Assembly: GCA_965224495.1 (NCBI GenBank)
Contig: CBDCZI010000011.1
Location: 124,001-188,000 of the forward strand
DNA length: 64,000 nt
Source of the DNA: CBDCZI01 sp965224495
Lineage (GTDB): Bacteria; Bacteroidota; Bacteroidia; Cytophagales; JAAEPT01
Reading direction: 5' to 3'
The notes below the pieces were generated by a model that was given only the letters and a program-made list of their open reading frames with translations, was not told where the DNA came from and made no database searches. Positions 27,308-36,199 of this stretch are shown here, in pieces (the first letter of the stretch is position 1; each line of letters starts with the position of its first letter). Both the position numbers and the translations under genes were made by a program.

Positions 27308-27793
27308 ATGTTTTCATCTGTTATCGTTTCGGGAATAGCAACCTATTTTCTTAGAAAAAGAACTTTGAAGAACAAATGGGATGATTATTTAGCATTTGCA
27401 AACCTCAAATACTCATTTCTTCCAACAGAATATTGGCGTATATCTAAGTATGTTTTTAAAACCTCGACCATCATAATTGCAATTGCTACAATCACATTTT
27501 TTGATTGGTATAGTGCTTTTGAAAAGGACAAAGTTCGTATTAATACTATATTTGGTATTGGTGAATCATCATTCGCATACTCAGACCTTAAAGAAATAAG
27601 AGATATAGAGTTTATTAAAGCGCCAAATGGAGATATAATAGAAGATTATCATTTTGTCTTATTATTCAAAGATGAAACAAAATGGAACTCTAGAGACCAA
27701 GGGTTTTCTGATTATGATTTAGATGGTGAGATAATAGATTTCGTGTCTAAAAAGTCAAAGGTAGAAGTAGTAAACTTTGAATATGATAAATAA
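27308..27793 (+). CDS. Hypothetical membrane protein, possibly shortened by the IS insertion
   Basis: The frame is open from inside the IS right end (a TTG at 27215) to 27793; the first ATG in host DNA is 27308, giving 161 aa. No family recognised. Seen: an N-terminal hydrophobic stretch, a second membrane segment at FKTSTIIIAIATITFF, and a soluble C-terminal part (SSFAYSDLKEIRDIEF and a Lys/Asp-rich end) that could be a small PH-like fold. The first membrane helix actually begins upstream of the ATG (PVIWVLISMFSSVIVSGIA), between the insertion and 27308, so the native start may have been different or lost. Expression may now depend on a promoter in the IS. Confidence 0.5.
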   Translation: MFSSVIVSGIATYFLRKRTLKNKWDDYLAFANLKYSFLPTEYWRISKYVFKTSTIIIAIATITFFDWYSAFEKDKVRINTIFGIGESSFAYSDLKEIRDIEFIKAPNGDIIEDYHFVLLFKDETKWNSRDQGFSDYDLDGEIIDFVSKKSKVEVVNFEYDK

Positions 27794-27844
27794 ATTTGGT
27801 AACAGTGTTTTTATAAAACCAGTTATGGCGTTCTACACATATCT

Positions 27845-28555
27845 TTATTTCAAAATCAATCGGTTACCTTCCAATACAGGCACAACATCATACACATTTT
27901 CTTTCAAGCAAAACTCAATATCCTTTTGGATATTCAATTTCTGCAAACGTTTGATATGACCACAATCAGAAAGAAAAGCTAATTTATCCTCTTTACCTGC
28001 CTCATAAAGTGCTAAAGCCATTTTAGAAGCATCTAATTCCAAAGAATAAGTACCTTGAAGTTCAGCCACCAAAGCACCAGCAAACATCGAATCTTCTAAA
28101 TTCACACGTCCTTTCCAGCCAGCACAAACAACGATAACATCTTTATCTATGGTCTGTACATAGTCAGCAACAGCCTTCAAATTTAAAAAACTACCGATAA
28201 CCACCTCATCAGCTTGATCTTTAGCCAACTGAATCGCACGAGTACCATTTGTAGTCGTTACCGCTACTGATTTACCTTTCAACCCCTCATCCATATATGA
28301 ATAAGGCGAATTACCGAAATTAAAACCTTCTAATTTCTGCCCATTTCGTTCGGCAGCAGTTAAATAACCTTTTTTTCCTAAAGCCTCACATTCTTCCAGT
28401 GTCTCCACAGGCACAATAGCCTCAATACCATGAGCCAAAGCAGTCGTCATACAAGAAGTCGCTCTTAAAATATCTACAACAACAGCAACCTTGCCTTCAA
28501 AATCATAGATATGCACCAAGTCAGGTGACAAACAAACATCAATCGTCTTTTTCAT
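27845..28555 (-). CDS. comB: 2-phosphosulfolactate phosphatase (ComB family)
   Basis: ComB removes phosphate from 2-phosphosulfolactate, a step known from archaeal coenzyme M synthesis; bacterial members of the family, including those of Bacteroidota, have an unproven role. The 236-aa length is normal. Seen: family motifs VDILRATSCMTTAL near residue 28, NSPYSY, VAVTTTNGTRAI near 98 and VVCAGWKGRVNLEDSMFAGAL near 142. It is the last gene of the rnhB-gcvT-comB run, 17 bases after gcvT. Confidence 0.88.
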   Translation of the reverse strand: MKKTIDVCLSPDLVHIYDFEGKVAVVVDILRATSCMTTALAHGIEAIVPVETLEECEALGKKGYLTAAERNGQKLEGFNFGNSPYSYMDEGLKGKSVAVTTTNGTRAIQLAKDQADEVVIGSFLNLKAVADYVQTIDKDVIVVCAGWKGRVNLEDSMFAGALVAELQGTYSLELDASKMALALYEAGKEDKLAFLSDCGHIKRLQKLNIQKDIEFCLKENVYDVVPVLEGNRLILK

Positions 28556-28572
28556 CTTATTCTTTATTCAAA

Positions 28573-29658
28573 TTACACAAAAGGGAATTTCACCACCTCT
28601 GCTTTAATTAATTTCTTTCTCACTTTTACAAAAACGGCTGTGCCAATAGCTATAAAGTCTTTATTTAAGTAAGCCATCGCAATCCCTTGATTTAAAACAG
28701 GTGATATAGTTCCCGAAGTAACCTCTCCAATCGTATTCCCTTCACTATCTACCACTTCGTAACCGTGACGAGCCAAACCTTTGTCTATCATTTTTAGACC
28801 AACCAAACGTTTACTGATACCCTTTTCTTTAAGTGCTACCAATTTGTCCTTTCCAACAAAATCCGTTGAGAGCTTCGTAATCCATCCAAGCCCAGCCTCC
28901 AAAGGAGAAGTCGTGTCGTCAATATCATTTCCGTACAAACAATACCCTTTCTCTAAACGCAACGTATCTCTTGCTCCCAAACCTATTGGTTCAATACCAA
29001 ATTCCTCTCCTGCTTCAAACAACGCATTCCAAATCGTCAAGGCATCTTTATTCTTCATATACAATTCAAACCCTCCTGCTCCAGTATAACCAGTAGCCGA
29101 AACAAATACATCTTTAACACCTGCTACCGTCATCTGCTCAAAGGTGTAATAATCCATTGATGAAATAGTCGTAGAAGTCAGTTTTTGTACCGTAGCGACA
29201 GCTTTTGGACCTTGCACAGCGAGTAACGCATAATCATCAGACTTGTTTGTCAGCTCAACTTCAAATGATTGTGCCAATTCGGTCAACCAAGCCCAATCTT
29301 TGGCTATATTCCCTGCATTCACGACCAATAAATAGGAGTTTTCGTCCAATAAATAAACCAACAAATCATCAACAATTCCCCCTTCTTTATTCGGTAAACA
29401 AGAATATTGAATTTTCCCAGGTACCAATTTAGACACATCGTTACTTGTTACATATTGAACAAATGCCAAAGCGTCTTTTCCTGTGACAAAAAACTCGCCC
29501 ATATGCGAAACGTCAAAAACGCCTACTTTTTCACGTACCACAAAATGCTCTTGCTTGTCTGAAGAGTACCTTACAGGCATATTAAACCCTGCAAAAGCCA
29601 TCATTTTAGCACCTAATTCGATATGTTTTTCCTCTAAAGGAATTGTTTGTAATGTCAT
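28573..29658 (-). CDS. gcvT: Aminomethyltransferase, glycine cleavage system T protein
   Basis: GcvT transfers the methylene group from aminomethyl-lipoyl GcvH to tetrahydrofolate, releasing ammonia. It is 361 aa, as expected. Seen: N-terminal HIELGAKMMAFAGFNMPV, GVFDVSHMGEF, the folate-binding core QYVTSNDV, GIVDDLLVY, GYTGAGGFELY, and GLGARDTLRLEKGYCLYGND near residue 225. GcvH and GcvP are not in the window. It lies between rnhB (19 bases upstream) and comB (17 bases downstream) on the same strand; the grouping does not suggest a shared pathway, so this is probably a housekeeping operon by position. Confidence 0.96.
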   Translation of the reverse strand: MTLQTIPLEEKHIELGAKMMAFAGFNMPVRYSSDKQEHFVVREKVGVFDVSHMGEFFVTGKDALAFVQYVTSNDVSKLVPGKIQYSCLPNKEGGIVDDLLVYLLDENSYLLVVNAGNIAKDWAWLTELAQSFEVELTNKSDDYALLAVQGPKAVATVQKLTSTTISSMDYYTFEQMTVAGVKDVFVSATGYTGAGGFELYMKNKDALTIWNALFEAGEEFGIEPIGLGARDTLRLEKGYCLYGNDIDDTTSPLEAGLGWITKLSTDFVGKDKLVALKEKGISKRLVGLKMIDKGLARHGYEVVDSEGNTIGEVTSGTISPVLNQGIAMAYLNKDFIAIGTAVFVKVRKKLIKAEVVKFPFV

Positions 29659-29677
29659 TTCGTTGTGTTTTTATGCT

Positions 29678-30286
29678 TTACTCTTTCTTTTGAAACAGCT
29701 CTAATTGTTTAGGTAATAATTGAAAAGTCATACGGTGAATCGGTGTTACACCCAACTCCTTGATTGCTTTTCTGTGTTTTTTTGTTGGATAACCTGCATT
29801 CGTTTCCCACCCATAACCTGGGTATTTTTTACCGAAATTATCCATCAACAAGTCACGATGAGTTTTCGCTAAAATAGAAGCTGCCGCAATACACGCCACT
29901 TTTCCATCACCTTTTATGATGCATTCGTGAGGAATATCCTTGTAAGGAGTAAAACGATTACCATCAATCAACAACACTTTTGGCTCGACTTTTAACTTAT
30001 CCACCGCACGATGCATGGCTAAAAAACTTGCATTTAAAATATTGATTTCATCAATTTCTTTGTGATCAACTTCACCTACCCCCCAAGCCAACGCCTTCTC
30101 TTTTATCTCAATTGCTAAAATTTCTCTCTTTTTTTTAGAAAGTTTTTTTGAGTCATTTAGCCCTTCTATAGGGTGCTGAGGGTCTAAAATGACGGCTCCA
30201 GCAACCACAGGTCCGCACAAACAGCCTCTTCCTGCCTCATCGCAACCGACTTCAGGTAATAATTTCGTATATTGTAGTGTCAACAA
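29678..30286 (-). CDS. rnhB: Ribonuclease HII
   Basis: RNase HII cuts RNA in RNA-DNA hybrids, including single ribonucleotides in DNA. The 202-aa length is normal. Seen: the first catalytic pair in VGCDEAGRGCLCGPVVAGAV (Asp and Glu near residues 15-16), the third acidic residue in VLLIDGNRF near 107, and the last in AASILAKTHRDLLMDN near 135-143, plus PGYGWETNAGYPTKKH, the family GYGxxxNxGYxTxxH motif. It is first in the rnhB-gcvT-comB unit. Confidence 0.96.
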   Translation of the reverse strand: MLTLQYTKLLPEVGCDEAGRGCLCGPVVAGAVILDPQHPIEGLNDSKKLSKKKREILAIEIKEKALAWGVGEVDHKEIDEINILNASFLAMHRAVDKLKVEPKVLLIDGNRFTPYKDIPHECIIKGDGKVACIAAASILAKTHRDLLMDNFGKKYPGYGWETNAGYPTKKHRKAIKELGVTPIHRMTFQLLPKQLELFQKKE

Positions 30287-30304
30287 AATAGTAGTACTTT
30301 ACAT

Positions 30305-30312
30305 CAAAGTTA
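30305..30312 (-). promoter_or_regulatory. -7 box of the rnhB-gcvT-comB unit
   Basis: Minus-strand TAACTTTG, a perfect TAnnTTTG, 19 bases upstream of the rnhB start codon. Confidence 0.5.
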
Positions 30313-30332
30313 TTAATATTTTATATTCTTTT

Positions 30333-30659
30333 ATGAAGCAACTTTTCCACATAGCATTTTTTTCTTTATTAGTACTCTTTAGTTCTTGTCAAATAGAGCG
30401 TTTTAAAGGTTTCAACCAATACAAAGGTAACAAACAATACAAGAAACATCGTGCACAGAAAAAAAAGGATAATTATTTAGAAACTGAAGCTAAAGAGGTT
30501 GTTGATGAGAGTAAGAAAAGAAAAAAGAAAGTAACGAAAAAGCAAGTGGAAGAGCACAACGACTCCATCGAAGAAGAAAAGAAAAAAGCAGAAGAAGCCG
30601 AAAAGGAAAAAGGTAAAAAGAAGAAAAAAAGAAACACAGGTGTAATCATCTTCTATTAA
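30333..30659 (+). CDS. Small lysine/glutamate-rich lipoprotein
   Basis: A 108-aa protein beginning MKQLFHIAFFSLLVLFSSC: a lipoprotein signal peptide with lipobox LFSSC (Cys at residue 19). The mature part is almost wholly Lys/Glu (KKRKKKVTKKQVEEHN, EEEKKKAEEAEKEKGKKKKK), probably one long charged helix, with a hydrophobic tail VIIFY. The ATG at 30333 was chosen because it starts the signal peptide; the longer frame upstream overlaps rnhB. No family or function recognised. The YdcF-type gene starts 3 bases after the stop, so they form a unit. Confidence 0.75.
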   Translation: MKQLFHIAFFSLLVLFSSCQIERFKGFNQYKGNKQYKKHRAQKKKDNYLETEAKEVVDESKKRKKKVTKKQVEEHNDSIEEEKKKAEEAEKEKGKKKKKRNTGVIIFY

Positions 30660-30662
30660 GCT

Positions 30663-31427
30663 ATGTTCTTTTTCCTATCTAAGATTTTTGATTTACTCCT
30701 CACCCCTCTTCTTTGGGTTTTCTTACTCTTAATTTTAAGTTTTTTTCTCAAAAAGAGACCATTAAAAACATATCTGTTCATTAGTGGCTTAGGTATTCTT
30801 TATTTATTTTCCAATCACCTCGTAGTAAATAGCTTGTTGCAATGGTGGGAAAAACCGCCCCTTACATTAGATAAAAACGAGACTTACGACGTAGCTATTA
30901 TCCTCACAGGGATTACTGATAACATCAGGCAACCACACGACAGAATTTACTTCAACAAAGGTGCGGAACGCATTACAACACCTCTTGTTCTTTATAAAAA
31001 AGGAATAGTAAAAAACATATTAATCACAGGAGGAACAGGTAGTTATAATACCAATGCACAAGCAGAAGCGGAACTATTAAAGAAATTTTTAATCGACAAT
31101 AACGTCCCTTCTAACGCTATTTTTATTGAAAATAAAGCAATGAATACCTACCAAAACGCACTTTATACAAAGCAGTTTTTGGAGAACAACAAGCACCTAA
31201 AAAGTAAATTACTTATCACTTCCTCGTTTCATATGCGTCGATCTATCGCTTGTTTCAATAAACAAAATATAGACTTCACGCCCTACCCAGTCGATTTTTA
31301 CAGCTCCAACTCCAACCTCACTTTGGCAAAGTTACTTTTACCCAACGCAATGACTTTTCAAAGTGCCACCAAACTTATTCATGAAGTAGCGGGCTATCTT
31401 GTTTACAAACTAATTGGGTATTCTTAA
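30663..31427 (+). CDS. YdcF/ElyC-family (DUF218) envelope protein
   Basis: A 254-aa protein with two N-terminal membrane helices (residues about 5-25 and 37-55) and a DUF218 domain. Seen: VAIILTGIT near residue 77, a helix and ITGGTGSYNTNAQAEAELLK near 120, NTYQNALYTKQFL near 162 and LLITSSFHMRRSIACFNK near 187, the order found in ElyC/SanA-type proteins. E. coli ElyC affects peptidoglycan lipid-carrier use; the role here is inferred only from family. It directly follows the charged lipoprotein gene. Confidence 0.85.
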   Translation: MFFFLSKIFDLLLTPLLWVFLLLILSFFLKKRPLKTYLFISGLGILYLFSNHLVVNSLLQWWEKPPLTLDKNETYDVAIILTGITDNIRQPHDRIYFNKGAERITTPLVLYKKGIVKNILITGGTGSYNTNAQAEAELLKKFLIDNNVPSNAIFIENKAMNTYQNALYTKQFLENNKHLKSKLLITSSFHMRRSIACFNKQNIDFTPYPVDFYSSNSNLTLAKLLLPNAMTFQSATKLIHEVAGYLVYKLIGYS

Positions 31428-31574
31428 TAAGGAACAATAAATAATAACCCGTATTTTTTTGTTTCATTGTTGTTATTTTAGACATTTTATAATGTTTAGG
31501 GTGTGCCCTCGCTTCGGTTACCAAAGACACTATTTTATCGGTACATCTCAAATAGACCGATACAACACCTCTTA

Positions 31575-31672
31575 AATCAACAGCGAGGTCAGGCTTTCGG
31601 CTGTATCTTTTTAGGGCAAAAAAAGCCCTAAAAAGGATATCGCCTCTATCCTTCACGCAAAGACAATAGCCA
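31575..31672 (-). repeat. Dispersed structured intergenic element, copy 5 (type B, short loop)
   Basis: Minus-strand copy in the 335-bp gap between the YdcF-type gene and mutS2. The hairpin TTTTTAGGGC-(7)-GCCCTAAAAA at 31608-31634 is flanked by ATC[C]/GAT and GGC/GCC arms, with AAGCCTGACCTCGCTGTTG after it (in the element's own sense). It is closely similar to copy 4; one stem pair differs by a compensating change (A-T here, G-C there). No gene was seen in the gap. Confidence 0.75.
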
Positions 31673-31762
31673 AACGTCTTTCTGTCGAAAAAACTAACAT
31701 TTTTTCGACAGAAAATAAGTAATCGCACTAATTTAATAGGCTAAAAGCAGTAATTTTACACT

Positions 31763-34120
31763 ATGCTTTACCCTGATAACCTAACTTCTCTTTTAGGATT
31801 TGAAAAAATAAGAGAAGCTGTACATAAAAAATGTGTCTCTGAACAAGGTCGTGACTTGGTTCAAAAGCTCACTTTCTCTCAAAACAAAACAAAAATCCAA
31901 CTCTGGTTAGACGAAACCGACGAGATGAAAAAAATTATGGATTTAGGGTATTCTTTTCCTCTTTATTCTTTTTATCAAATTCAGGATACCTTAAACAAAG
32001 CACGTATATCAGGTAGTTTTGTTGAGATGGATGAACTCTTTGCTTTAAAGAACTTCCTTGATATTTACGAAAAATGTTGGGCTTTTATTGTCAAGTTCAT
32101 TGATTTTGAACTCCCTTACTTAAAGAATACTTTACCTCAACAGCAAGTAAACGCTTCCTTATTCCAAAACTTAGAACGTGTATTTGAGTCAAACGGTGAT
32201 TTAAAAGCTAACGCATCTCCTGAATTACGAAAAATTCGTCAAGAACAGTTAGCAAAAGAATCGTCTTTACGGAAGCAGATGAGTTCTTTACACGAAAAAT
32301 TTTCAGCACAAGGCTATATTAGCGATGATTTGGCACCTACAATCAGAAATGGGCGTGCTTGTGTTGCCGTCAAAGCAGAATACAAAAGAACCGTGAAAGG
32401 GATGATTCACGATGAATCATCGACAGGGCAAACAACCTATATTGAACCCGAACAAGTAGTCCTTATCAATAACGAATTGACAGAGCTTCACTACCGAGAA
32501 CGTCGTGAAATCATACGTATTTTAACTGAACTAACACAATTAGTCCATCAAAACACTAATGAATTAAAACAGGGAGCATATTTTTTAGCTTACTTAGATA
32601 TGGTAAGAGCAAAAGCCTTATTTGCACAAGATTTAAACGCTATAAAACCTGTAATAGATGAAAACAACAAGGTTTCTATCCTTGAAGCAAAACACCCTTT
32701 ACTCCTACTCCATCCTACCGAACACCACAAAGTCGTAGCTAATGATTTTATTTTTGACCTTGACACACGTTTGTTGTTAATTTCAGGTCCAAATGCGGGA
32801 GGGAAATCTGTGGCATTAAAAACCTTCGGTTTGTTACAGTATATGTTACAATCGGGTTTATTAGTTCCTGTCAATGAAGAAAGCTCTTTTAAAATATTTG
32901 ACCAACTATTCGCTGATATTGGCGATCAACAGTCTTTAGAGGATGATTTGAGTACGTATAGTGCGCATTTAACCAATATGAAACACTTTTTATCTTATGC
33001 CAATAAAAAGACATTGGTACTTATTGATGAATTTGGAACAGGTACAGAACCTGAATACGGAGGAGCTATCGCAGAAACTATTCTCGAAGAAATTGTACAG
33101 ACAGGTGCGTTTGGCTTAATTACTACACATTATGCCAATCTAAAAGTTTATGCACAGAACACCAATGGCATTCAAAATGGAGCGATGCTGTACAATATAC
33201 GCTCTCTTACTCCTCTTTACCAAATGGTTTTAGGTGAGCCAGGTCGTTCGTATGCTTTAGAGATTGCACAAAGTATTGGTTTACAAAACAACATCATAGA
33301 AAAAGCACAGGCAAAAATTGGTGGCTCTCACGTATCTTTTGACGCTTTAGTCAAAGAAGTCGAAATAGAACGCTTAAAATTAGAAGAACTAACAACCAGT
33401 TTAGTCATAAAAGAGGCTAACCTCAAAAAGAAATTAGCTAAAGTTGACGAGGACCAACAAAAACTCAAGGAGAACAGAAAAGAGATTATAGAAGACGCAA
33501 AAGAAGCGGGTCGAAATATAATTAAAGGAAGTAATCGTTTAATAGAGAAAACTGTTCGTGATATTAAAGAAAACAAGGCGTCTTCTGAGTCAATAAAAAA
33601 TGCCCATCAAAAAGTCAACCATCAGAAAAAACTACTTACTGCCAAGGAGAAAAAAGAACCTATTTCAACAGTCATTCTTCGTGTGGGTGATTACGTACGG
33701 ATGATTGGTATGTCAAGTGTAGCCGAAATATTGAAAATAGACGGTACAAAAGCTGAAATTAGTTCGGGTATTTTGAAAATGAGAGTCAAACTGAGTCAAC
33801 TTGAGAAAGTCGGACAAAAGCCAAAAAACACAAATGAGTCGAATGTTTCTCAACAATTAATTAATAAACGCTCAAAATTCAGCGCTTACCTTGACGTAAG
33901 AGGAAAACGTACAGAAGAAACCTTGTCTATTGTTACTCGTTTTGTTGATGAAGCGTTAGTTTTAGGCGAAGACGAACTACAAATACTTCACGGAAAAGGA
34001 GATGGTATTCTCAAAAAAATGATACGTATGCACCTAAAAGGTATGCGAGGAATTGCTACAATGGAAGACGCTCCTATTGATAATGGAGGTTCAGGGATTA
34101 CAATTGTTACTTTAGCTTAA
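31763..34120 (+). CDS. mutS2: Endonuclease MutS2
   Basis: A MutS-family ATPase with a C-terminal Smr nuclease; MutS2 acts against homologous recombination intermediates and, in some bacteria, rescues collided ribosomes. The 785-aa length is normal. Seen: MutS-type lever and clamp helices (residues 1-320), Walker A SGPNAGGKSVALKTFG near 343, DIGDQQSLEDDLSTYSAHL near 390, Walker B VLIDEFGTGTEP near 417, TTHYANLK, a long coiled coil at about 520-640 with EKKE and KKLAKV blocks, a KOW-like strand region, and the Smr domain YLDVRGKRTEE with LHGKGDGILKK at about 710-785. The upstream gap holds a repeat element; a weak TAATTTTA box lies at 31751. Confidence 0.95.
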   Translation: MLYPDNLTSLLGFEKIREAVHKKCVSEQGRDLVQKLTFSQNKTKIQLWLDETDEMKKIMDLGYSFPLYSFYQIQDTLNKARISGSFVEMDELFALKNFLDIYEKCWAFIVKFIDFELPYLKNTLPQQQVNASLFQNLERVFESNGDLKANASPELRKIRQEQLAKESSLRKQMSSLHEKFSAQGYISDDLAPTIRNGRACVAVKAEYKRTVKGMIHDESSTGQTTYIEPEQVVLINNELTELHYRERREIIRILTELTQLVHQNTNELKQGAYFLAYLDMVRAKALFAQDLNAIKPVIDENNKVSILEAKHPLLLLHPTEHHKVVANDFIFDLDTRLLLISGPNAGGKSVALKTFGLLQYMLQSGLLVPVNEESSFKIFDQLFADIGDQQSLEDDLSTYSAHLTNMKHFLSYANKKTLVLIDEFGTGTEPEYGGAIAETILEEIVQTGAFGLITTHYANLKVYAQNTNGIQNGAMLYNIRSLTPLYQMVLGEPGRSYALEIAQSIGLQNNIIEKAQAKIGGSHVSFDALVKEVEIERLKLEELTTSLVIKEANLKKKLAKVDEDQQKLKENRKEIIEDAKEAGRNIIKGSNRLIEKTVRDIKENKASSESIKNAHQKVNHQKKLLTAKEKKEPISTVILRVGDYVRMIGMSSVAEILKIDGTKAEISSGILKMRVKLSQLEKVGQKPKNTNESNVSQQLINKRSKFSAYLDVRGKRTEETLSIVTRFVDEALVLGEDELQILHGKGDGILKKMIRMHLKGMRGIATMEDAPIDNGGSGITIVTLA

Positions 34121-34125
34121 TCCAA

Positions 34126-34959
34126 ATGATACACAACGAATACGCAATCCCCTCAAAACACAACAATAAGTTCATTTCGTTTGACTTACGTTACGAAGAA
34201 AGCAAAGAAAAGCAACCACTCATTATCTTTGTTCATGGTTTTAAAGGATTTAAAGATTGGGGACACTTCAATATGATTGCTGATTTTTTTGTCAAAAAAG
34301 GTTTTGCTTTCTTAAAGGTCAATCTTTCTCACAACGGAACTTTTCCTGATAACTTGGTTGATTTTGTCGATTTAGAGTCTTTTGGTCGTAATAATTTTAG
34401 TATTGAGTTAGATGACATTTCTTCTGTACTTGACTATTTAGATAAACAAGACTTCTCATTTATCGATTACAAACAAATCAATTTATTAGGGCACAGTAAA
34501 GGCGGAGCAACAGTGATTATCAAGTCACACGAAGACCTACGCATTAATAAATGTGCGACATTAGCTTCTGTAATTCAGTTAAAATCTCGTTATGCTAACG
34601 AATTAGAAGAATGGAAAAAGCAAGGTGTCATTTACATTTCAAACGCTCGGACAAACCAAGAAATGCCCTTGTATTACCAGTTGGCGGAAGACGTTTTAGC
34701 TAATCCAGTGCGTTTTGATATCGTTCAAACCATTAAAAACTACACAAAAGAATTGTTATTGGTACACGGAGCAAAAGATGAAACCGTGAAAATAGAAGAA
34801 TTAGACACTATAAAAGGCATCAACCCAAAAGTGAAAATCTACGTTATTCCTGACACCAACCACACTTTTGACGGAGCTCACCCTTGGGAAGAGAAAGTGC
34901 TACATATTTACACACAAGAAGCTTGTGAAACAATAGCAGATTTTTTGTCTAAAAAATAA
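34126..34959 (+). CDS. Alpha/beta hydrolase
   Basis: A 277-aa cytoplasmic serine hydrolase of the dienelactone-hydrolase or acyl-esterase type. Seen: the oxyanion strand IIFVHGFKGFKDWGHF near residue 33, nucleophile motif LLGHSKGGAT (Ser near 126), an aspartate in LLVHGAKDETVKIEEL near 212 and a histidine in VIPDTNHTFDGAHPW near 243, which complete a Ser-Asp-His triad. The substrate is unknown. It starts 5 bases after mutS2 and is probably cotranscribed with it; it is convergent with the aminotransferase gene. Confidence 0.88.
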   Translation: MIHNEYAIPSKHNNKFISFDLRYEESKEKQPLIIFVHGFKGFKDWGHFNMIADFFVKKGFAFLKVNLSHNGTFPDNLVDFVDLESFGRNNFSIELDDISSVLDYLDKQDFSFIDYKQINLLGHSKGGATVIIKSHEDLRINKCATLASVIQLKSRYANELEEWKKQGVIYISNARTNQEMPLYYQLAEDVLANPVRFDIVQTIKNYTKELLLVHGAKDETVKIEELDTIKGINPKVKIYVIPDTNHTFDGAHPWEEKVLHIYTQEACETIADFLSKK

Positions 34960-34993
34960 ATTTAACAACTCAAGAGAGAAAACAGCAACCTAC

Positions 34994-36181
34994 CTACAAC
35001 ACCTCGTCAATCGACTGTAAAATAATTTGGCAAGCCTTTCTTATTTCCTCTTCAGTAATAACCAATGGCGGTGCGATACGCATGGTATCGTCACAAAACA
35101 AAAACCAATCGGTCAATACACCGTGTTCTATCGTTTTGTCAATCACTTTTTTCAGCGTTTCAAATGACGAAAATTGAGCAGCCAACATTAAGCCCATTCC
35201 ACGAACTTCTTTGATTGCAGGATGCACCAATAGTTCTTTAAATAACTTAGCCTTCTCTTCTACTCCTTCAATTAATCGCTCTTCTTTAATCACTTCTATG
35301 GTAGCTAAAGATGCCGCACAATTGACAGGGTGTCCTCCAAATGTTGTGATATGTCCCAAAATTGGATTATCAGTAAAAGCTGAAAGCATTTTTTGAGACG
35401 CCATAAAAGCGGCAATAGGCATTCCTCCTCCCATTCCTTTGGCTGTCAATACAATATCAGGTACCACGTCAAATTGTTCAAATGCCCAAAATGTACCCGT
35501 ACGTCCAAACCCACATTGAATTTCATCTAAAATCAATAACGCTCCTGTTTCATCGCAACGTTTACGTATCGCTTTTAGGAATACTTTAGTTGCTGGACGT
35601 ATTCCTGCTTCACCTTGAACAGTTTCTAAAATAACGGCTGCTGTTTTATCATTTATTTTAGACACATCGTCCAAGTTATTGAACTCTATATGCGAAATAT
35701 TTGGTAACAACGGACGAAAAGGTTGGCTAAATTCTTCTTCACTTTGCAAAGATAAAGCGCCGTGAGTCGAACCGTGGTAAGCCTTTTTTGCTGATACAAA
35801 CGCTGTACGTCCTGTAAAACGCTTGGCTAATTTCAATGCTCCCTCGGTTGCCTCTGTTCCTGAATTAACAAAATAAACACTATCAATTGGGTCAGGCAAC
35901 GTGTTGCTCAACTGCTCAGCAAGTTGTACTTGTGGCGACTGTATTACTTCCCCATAAACCATCAAGTGCATATAATCAGCGACTTGGTCTTGCACAGCCT
36001 TCACCACCTTGGGGTGACAATGACCGATATTACTCACGCCAATTCCCGATATTAAATCCAAATACGGTTTGCCTTTAGGGTCGTACATATAAACACCTTT
36101 GGCTTTCTCTATTTCCAATGCCCACGGAAAATTAGTCGTTTGAGCTACGTGTTGTAAAAATCGCTGTCTGTTTGTTAACAT
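34994..36181 (-). CDS. Class III PLP-dependent aminotransferase (acetylornithine/ornithine type)
   Basis: A 395-aa fold-type I omega-aminotransferase. Seen: LDLISGIGVSNIGHCHPKVV near residue 42, YFVNSGTEATEGALKLAKR near 103, the PLP aspartate in LILDEIQCGFGRTGTFW near 216, and the Schiff-base lysine in VLTAKGMGGGMPIAAF near 250. Family relatives use acetylornithine, ornithine or similar amines; there are no other arginine genes around it, so the substrate is left open. It is the last gene of the OmpA-epimerase-aminotransferase run, 18 bases after the epimerase gene. Confidence 0.88.
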   Translation of the reverse strand: MLTNRQRFLQHVAQTTNFPWALEIEKAKGVYMYDPKGKPYLDLISGIGVSNIGHCHPKVVKAVQDQVADYMHLMVYGEVIQSPQVQLAEQLSNTLPDPIDSVYFVNSGTEATEGALKLAKRFTGRTAFVSAKKAYHGSTHGALSLQSEEEFSQPFRPLLPNISHIEFNNLDDVSKINDKTAAVILETVQGEAGIRPATKVFLKAIRKRCDETGALLILDEIQCGFGRTGTFWAFEQFDVVPDIVLTAKGMGGGMPIAAFMASQKMLSAFTDNPILGHITTFGGHPVNCAASLATIEVIKEERLIEGVEEKAKLFKELLVHPAIKEVRGMGLMLAAQFSSFETLKKVIDKTIEHGVLTDWFLFCDDTMRIAPPLVITEEEIRKACQIILQSIDEVL

Positions 36182-36199
36182 TTTTCTTTTTTTAGAGGT

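Noticed and set aside
31375..31728. 117-codon frame on the minus strand before mutS2
   Set aside because: It spans repeat element copy 5, has unusual composition and no domain; judged spurious.
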